From positions 1 to 8,764 of the forward strand of contig NZ_CAMLFY010000156.1 in NCBI RefSeq assembly GCF_946479415.1: a stretch of DNA of 8,764 nucleotides, read 5' to 3'. The notes under the pieces are model-generated. The model was given only the letters and a program-made list of their open reading frames with translations. It made no database searches and was not told the DNA's origin. This document shows positions 6,873 to 8,764 of the stretch, piece after piece. The position numbers and the translations under genes were made by a program. Origin of the DNA: an uncultured Shinella sp. (GTDB taxonomy: Bacteria; Pseudomonadota; Alphaproteobacteria; Rhizobiales; Rhizobiaceae). Numbering within the stretch: position 1 is the first letter of the stretch; each line of letters begins with the position of its first letter.

Positions 6873-7454
6873 ATGCCCTATAGATGGCCGGCAACGGCGG
6901 CAGCGCTTATGCTTGCCCTCCTCTTTGCAGGATCGGCGGGCGCACAGCAGGATATCCGCATTACCGCCGTCGCAGACTATGTCGACACCAATGTACGCCC
7001 CTGGCTCGATGAACCCGCCATAATCAATGCGGTCATCGCCCAGAACGCAGTGCATTCCCGCCTGAACCAGGCCGAAATCCAGGATCTCGATGCACGCTGG
7101 CGCGCCGAACTGTCGAGCGCGAAGCGGCCGCTCATCAATGCCACGCTGTCCAACCCGCTCTCGCTCTATCTGAAAGGCCAGCAACGCGCAGCCGAGGGCC
7201 TGATCACCGAAATCTTCGTCATGGACAATCGCGGCCTCAATGTCGGGCAGAGCGACATCACCTCCGACTACTGGCAGGGCGACGAGGCCAAATGGGTGAA
7301 GAGTTTCGGGGCCGGCATACTGCATATAGAGGAAGCGGAGCGGGACGAGTCGACGCAGCTCATGCAGTCGCAGGCGAGCCTGCCCATCCGCAACCCGCAG
7401 ACCGGCGAGATCATCGGCGCCATCACCGTGGGCGTCAATCTGGACGCGCTCTGA
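6873..7454 (+). CDS. exported protein with a Cache/PDC-like sensor domain, 193 aa
   Basis: Residues 1-24 are a Sec signal peptide: basic start M-P-Y-R, hydrophobic core A-A-A-L-M-L-A-L-L-F-A-G, and probable cleavage after A-G-A (residue 24). The remainder is soluble with no second membrane segment, so the protein should be free in the periplasm or secreted. Residues about 95-190 resemble the PDC/Cache ligand-binding fold of receptor sensor regions: I-F-V-M-D-N-R-G-L-N-V-G (residues 114-125), then D-Y-W-Q-G-D-E-A-K-W, and finally N-P-Q-T-G-E-I-I-G-A-I-T-V-G-V-N (residues 174-189). The preceding region is helical. Unlike usual Cache proteins, no transmembrane helix, kinase, MCP or GGDEF module is attached. 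GGAG at 6857-6860 is rather far (12 nt) from the ATG, but no nearer in-frame start exists. The ligand and partner are unknown. The family call is by pattern only. Confidence 0.8.
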   Translation: MPYRWPATAAALMLALLFAGSAGAQQDIRITAVADYVDTNVRPWLDEPAIINAVIAQNAVHSRLNQAEIQDLDARWRAELSSAKRPLINATLSNPLSLYLKGQQRAAEGLITEIFVMDNRGLNVGQSDITSDYWQGDEAKWVKSFGAGILHIEEAERDESTQLMQSQASLPIRNPQTGEIIGAITVGVNLDAL

Positions 7455-7474
7455 CGCGGCTTGGAAGAATCACT

Positions 7475-7652
7475 TTATCCACGGATCACAAGTCCCTCCC
7501 CATGGCTATTGCTTGAAGTCGCGAGGCGAAAAAAACCCGTCTTTTTACCTGTGATTTTTTTCGTTTTTCCACAGAGGCGTGTCCCGCCACCTCACCTTTC
7601 GGCGTGAAGCCGCTGATTTTTCAGGCATCCCGGGATGTCCCCATTTTCCACA
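7475..7652 (+). promoter_or_regulatory. three near-consensus DnaA boxes flanking A/T tracts
   Basis: TTATCCACG (7475-7483), TTTTCCACA (7565-7573) and TTTTCCACA (7644-7652) each match the DnaA box TTATCCACA at 8 of 9 positions. All point the same way, at start-to-start distances of 90 and 79 bp. The A/T tracts at 7528-7569 lie between the first two. They could regulate the downstream nrdJ gene, act as DnaA-titrating sites, or be remnants. DnaA control of nrdAB in E. coli is known; for nrdJ this is inference. Confidence 0.5.
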
Positions 7653-7906
7653 GGGGGCAGCCACAAGATATGGGGTTCAAACTTCGTTCACAAACCAGCC
7701 CTTGACGGGAATCGCCCGGATGAGGTTAATGAAATCCAAGTTGCGGCGGCGGCTGGACCGTATTGTTACGAGGTCGGTTCTCATCACGAAATCGCGTTCT
7801 CATGCGCATGTGGCCGGGTGGATGATCCGCTCGCTGCACGAGGGTGTTTGCGCATGATTTCTGAAGCCTCACCGCAATCCATGGGGCTGGAAAAAAGAAG
7901 CTGTTG

Positions 7907-7953
7907 ATACTATATTTAGTGTTTGCAGCTAAACTCATCACAAGATACAGGAT
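7907..7953 (+). promoter_or_regulatory. tandem NrdR boxes in the nrdJ promoter
   Basis: Box 1, ATACTATATTTAGTGT (7907-7922), matches the published NrdR consensus acaCwAtATaTwGtgt at 14 of 16 positions. Box 2, TCACAAGATACAGGAT (7938-7953), matches 11 of 16. The boxes start exactly 31 bp apart, the three-helical-turn spacing known for NrdR pairs. A -10-like CTATAT (7910-7915) falls inside box 1, with a weak -35 (CTGGAA, 7887-7892) 17 bp upstream, so NrdR binding would cover the promoter. NrdR represses ribonucleotide reductase genes according to nucleotide state. Box 1 is convincing; box 2 is weaker but supported by its spacing. Confidence 0.75.
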
Positions 7954-8074
7954 CCCGAGATCACACGGGTTCCCACACCGACTGAGGATTTGAGCTGGCT
8001 GCATGTCATTGCGGCCGGTCGGGGATAATTGCGCCCTGTTTTGAAGGCAGGCTGCGGCACAGAGGACAACGGAC

Positions 8075-8764
8075 ATGCGCATAGAACGTCGTTTCACCAA
8101 ACCCGGCCAGTCGGCCTATGCGGAAATCGAATTCCGCAAGGCCACGAGCGAGATCAAGAATCCGGACGGATCCATCGTCTTCCGCCTCGCCGATATCGAC
8201 GTGCCCGCGCAGTTCTCGCAGGTTGCCGCCGACATTCTCGCGCAGAAGTATTTCCGCAAGGCCGGCGTGCCCGCGCGTCTGAAGAAGGTCGAGGAGAACG
8301 ACGTTCCCTCCTTCCTGTGGCGCTCCGTGCCCGACACCGATGCCCTGGCCAAGCTCCCCGAGGGTGAGCGCTTCGGCTCGGAAACCGATGCCCGCCAGGT
8401 TTTTGACCGTCTCGCCGGCACCTGGACCTACTGGGGCTGGAAGGGCAAGTATTTCGCTTCGGAAGAAGACGCCGCTGCCTTCAAGGACGAGCTTGCCTAT
8501 ATGCTCGCCACCCAGCGCGTCGCCCCGAATAGCCCGCAGTGGTTCAACACAGGCCTACACTGGGCCTATGGCATCGATGGCCCCGGCCAGGGCCATTTCT
8601 ATGTCGACCCCTTCACCGGCAAGCTGACCAAGTCCAAGTCGTCCTACGAACATCCCCAGCCGCATGCCTGCTTCATCCAGTCCGTCGAAGACGATCTCGT
8701 CAACGAAAACGGCATCATGGACCTGTGGGTGCGTGAAGCCCGCCTCTTCAAATACGGCTCCGGC
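8075..8764 (+). CDS. nrdJ: vitamin B12-dependent (class II) ribonucleotide reductase, N-terminal 230 aa (3' end outside window)
   Basis: Adenosylcobalamin-dependent enzyme that reduces ribonucleotides to deoxyribonucleotides and needs no oxygen. The frame is open from ATG 8075 to the last base (230 codons) with no stop; family members in rhizobia are around 1,200 aa or more, so only the start is seen. Family features: M-R-I-E-R-R-F-T-K-P at the start, F-R-L-A-D-I-D-V-P-A-Q-F-S-Q (residues 36-49), L-A-G-T-W-T-Y-W-G-W (residues 113-122), R-V-A-P-N-S-P-Q-W-F-N-T-G (residues 148-160), Q-P-H-A-C-F-I-Q-S-V-E-D-D (residues 195-207) and L-F-K-Y-G-S-G (residues 224-230). Cys199 in the H-A-C-F-I motif is probably one of the two redox cysteines of the active site. 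An AGAGGA ribosome site (8061-8066) lies 8 nt before the ATG. Control by NrdR, and possibly DnaA, is suggested by the upstream sites. Confidence 0.96.
   Translation, partial: MRIERRFTKPGQSAYAEIEFRKATSEIKNPDGSIVFRLADIDVPAQFSQVAADILAQKYFRKAGVPARLKKVEENDVPSFLWRSVPDTDALAKLPEGERFGSETDARQVFDRLAGTWTYWGWKGKYFASEEDAAAFKDELAYMLATQRVAPNSPQWFNTGLHWAYGIDGPGQGHFYVDPFTGKLTKSKSSYEHPQPHACFIQSVEDDLVNENGIMDLWVREARLFKYGSG

Larger units (their letters stand above)
7455..8074. other. 620-nt non-coding control region upstream of nrdJ
   Basis: No convincing gene is present; candidate frames (for example GTG 7579-7857 plus, or 7726-8100 minus) lack ribosome sites and protein-like composition. The left part holds three DnaA-box-like 9-mers and A/T tracts (7528-7569: a run of seven A, then runs of five, seven and five T). 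The middle (about 7660-7890) shows only a 10-bp palindrome CATGCGCATG (7801-7810). The right part holds the NrdR-type box pair (7907-7953), then an untranslated leader of about 120-140 nt before the nrdJ ATG. I looked for a cobalamin riboswitch because NrdJ needs B12 and found no B12 box. An unannotated small RNA cannot be excluded. Confidence 0.6.

Noticed and set aside
7801..7810. CATGCGCATG palindrome, partly repeated at the nrdJ start (8074-8082)
   Set aside because: It is too short to be meaningful, and the second copy is part of the nrdJ start codon region.
7923..8074. Cobalamin riboswitch before nrdJ
   Set aside because: No B12 box (GCCACTG-type motif) or matching stem arrangement was found in the leader.
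7579..8100. Small open frames in the nrdJ upstream region (GTG 7579-7857 plus; 7726-8100 minus)
   Set aside because: They have poor starts, Arg/His/Ser-rich sequence and no family resemblance, and the minus frame crosses the NrdR sites and the nrdJ start.

Overview
The window looks like chromosomal DNA of an alphaproteobacterium, most likely a member of the Rhizobiales (Rhizobium/Sinorhizobium/Agrobacterium/Shinella type). The grounds are high GC with GC-rich third codon positions, clear AGGAG-type ribosome binding sites, and a gene set (PiT transporter, WrbA, short CinA-like MoaB/Mog protein, Gpt, B12-dependent NrdJ) that is normal in that group. The assignment rests on protein character only; no database search was possible.

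Layout, left to right. (1) 1-420: the 3' end of a PiT phosphate permease. (2) 568-873: a 101-aa protein of unknown function. (3) 949-1033: tRNA-Leu(UAA). (4) 1214-3274, minus strand: a 686-aa RTX calcium-binding protein, probably a type I secretion substrate, in lower-GC DNA directly beside the tRNA and ended by its own hairpin. (5) 3655-4254, minus strand: wrbA, with a strong bidirectional terminator. (6) 4422-5177, plus: a CinA-like MoaB/Mog-domain protein, divergent from wrbA, followed by a two-domain universal stress protein (5242-6084) and a U-tailed terminator. (7) 6197-6694: xanthine phosphoribosyltransferase gpt. (8) 6873-7454: an exported Cache-like protein. (9) 7455-8074: a long non-coding region. 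(10) 8075 to the end: the first 230 codons of nrdJ, which runs off the window.

Most genes are ordinary housekeeping genes with separate transcription units, so no multi-gene system is evident. Two regions stand out. The RTX protein is built from three 115-residue super-repeats of exactly equal length. It is alone, with no ABC exporter or membrane fusion gene beside it, next to a tRNA gene. The nrdJ upstream region carries a pair of NrdR-box-like sites 31 bp apart and, further upstream, three same-strand near-consensus DnaA boxes around an A/T-tract region. This suggests that class II ribonucleotide reductase is controlled by both nucleotide status and the replication initiator. Both are predictions from sequence pattern.
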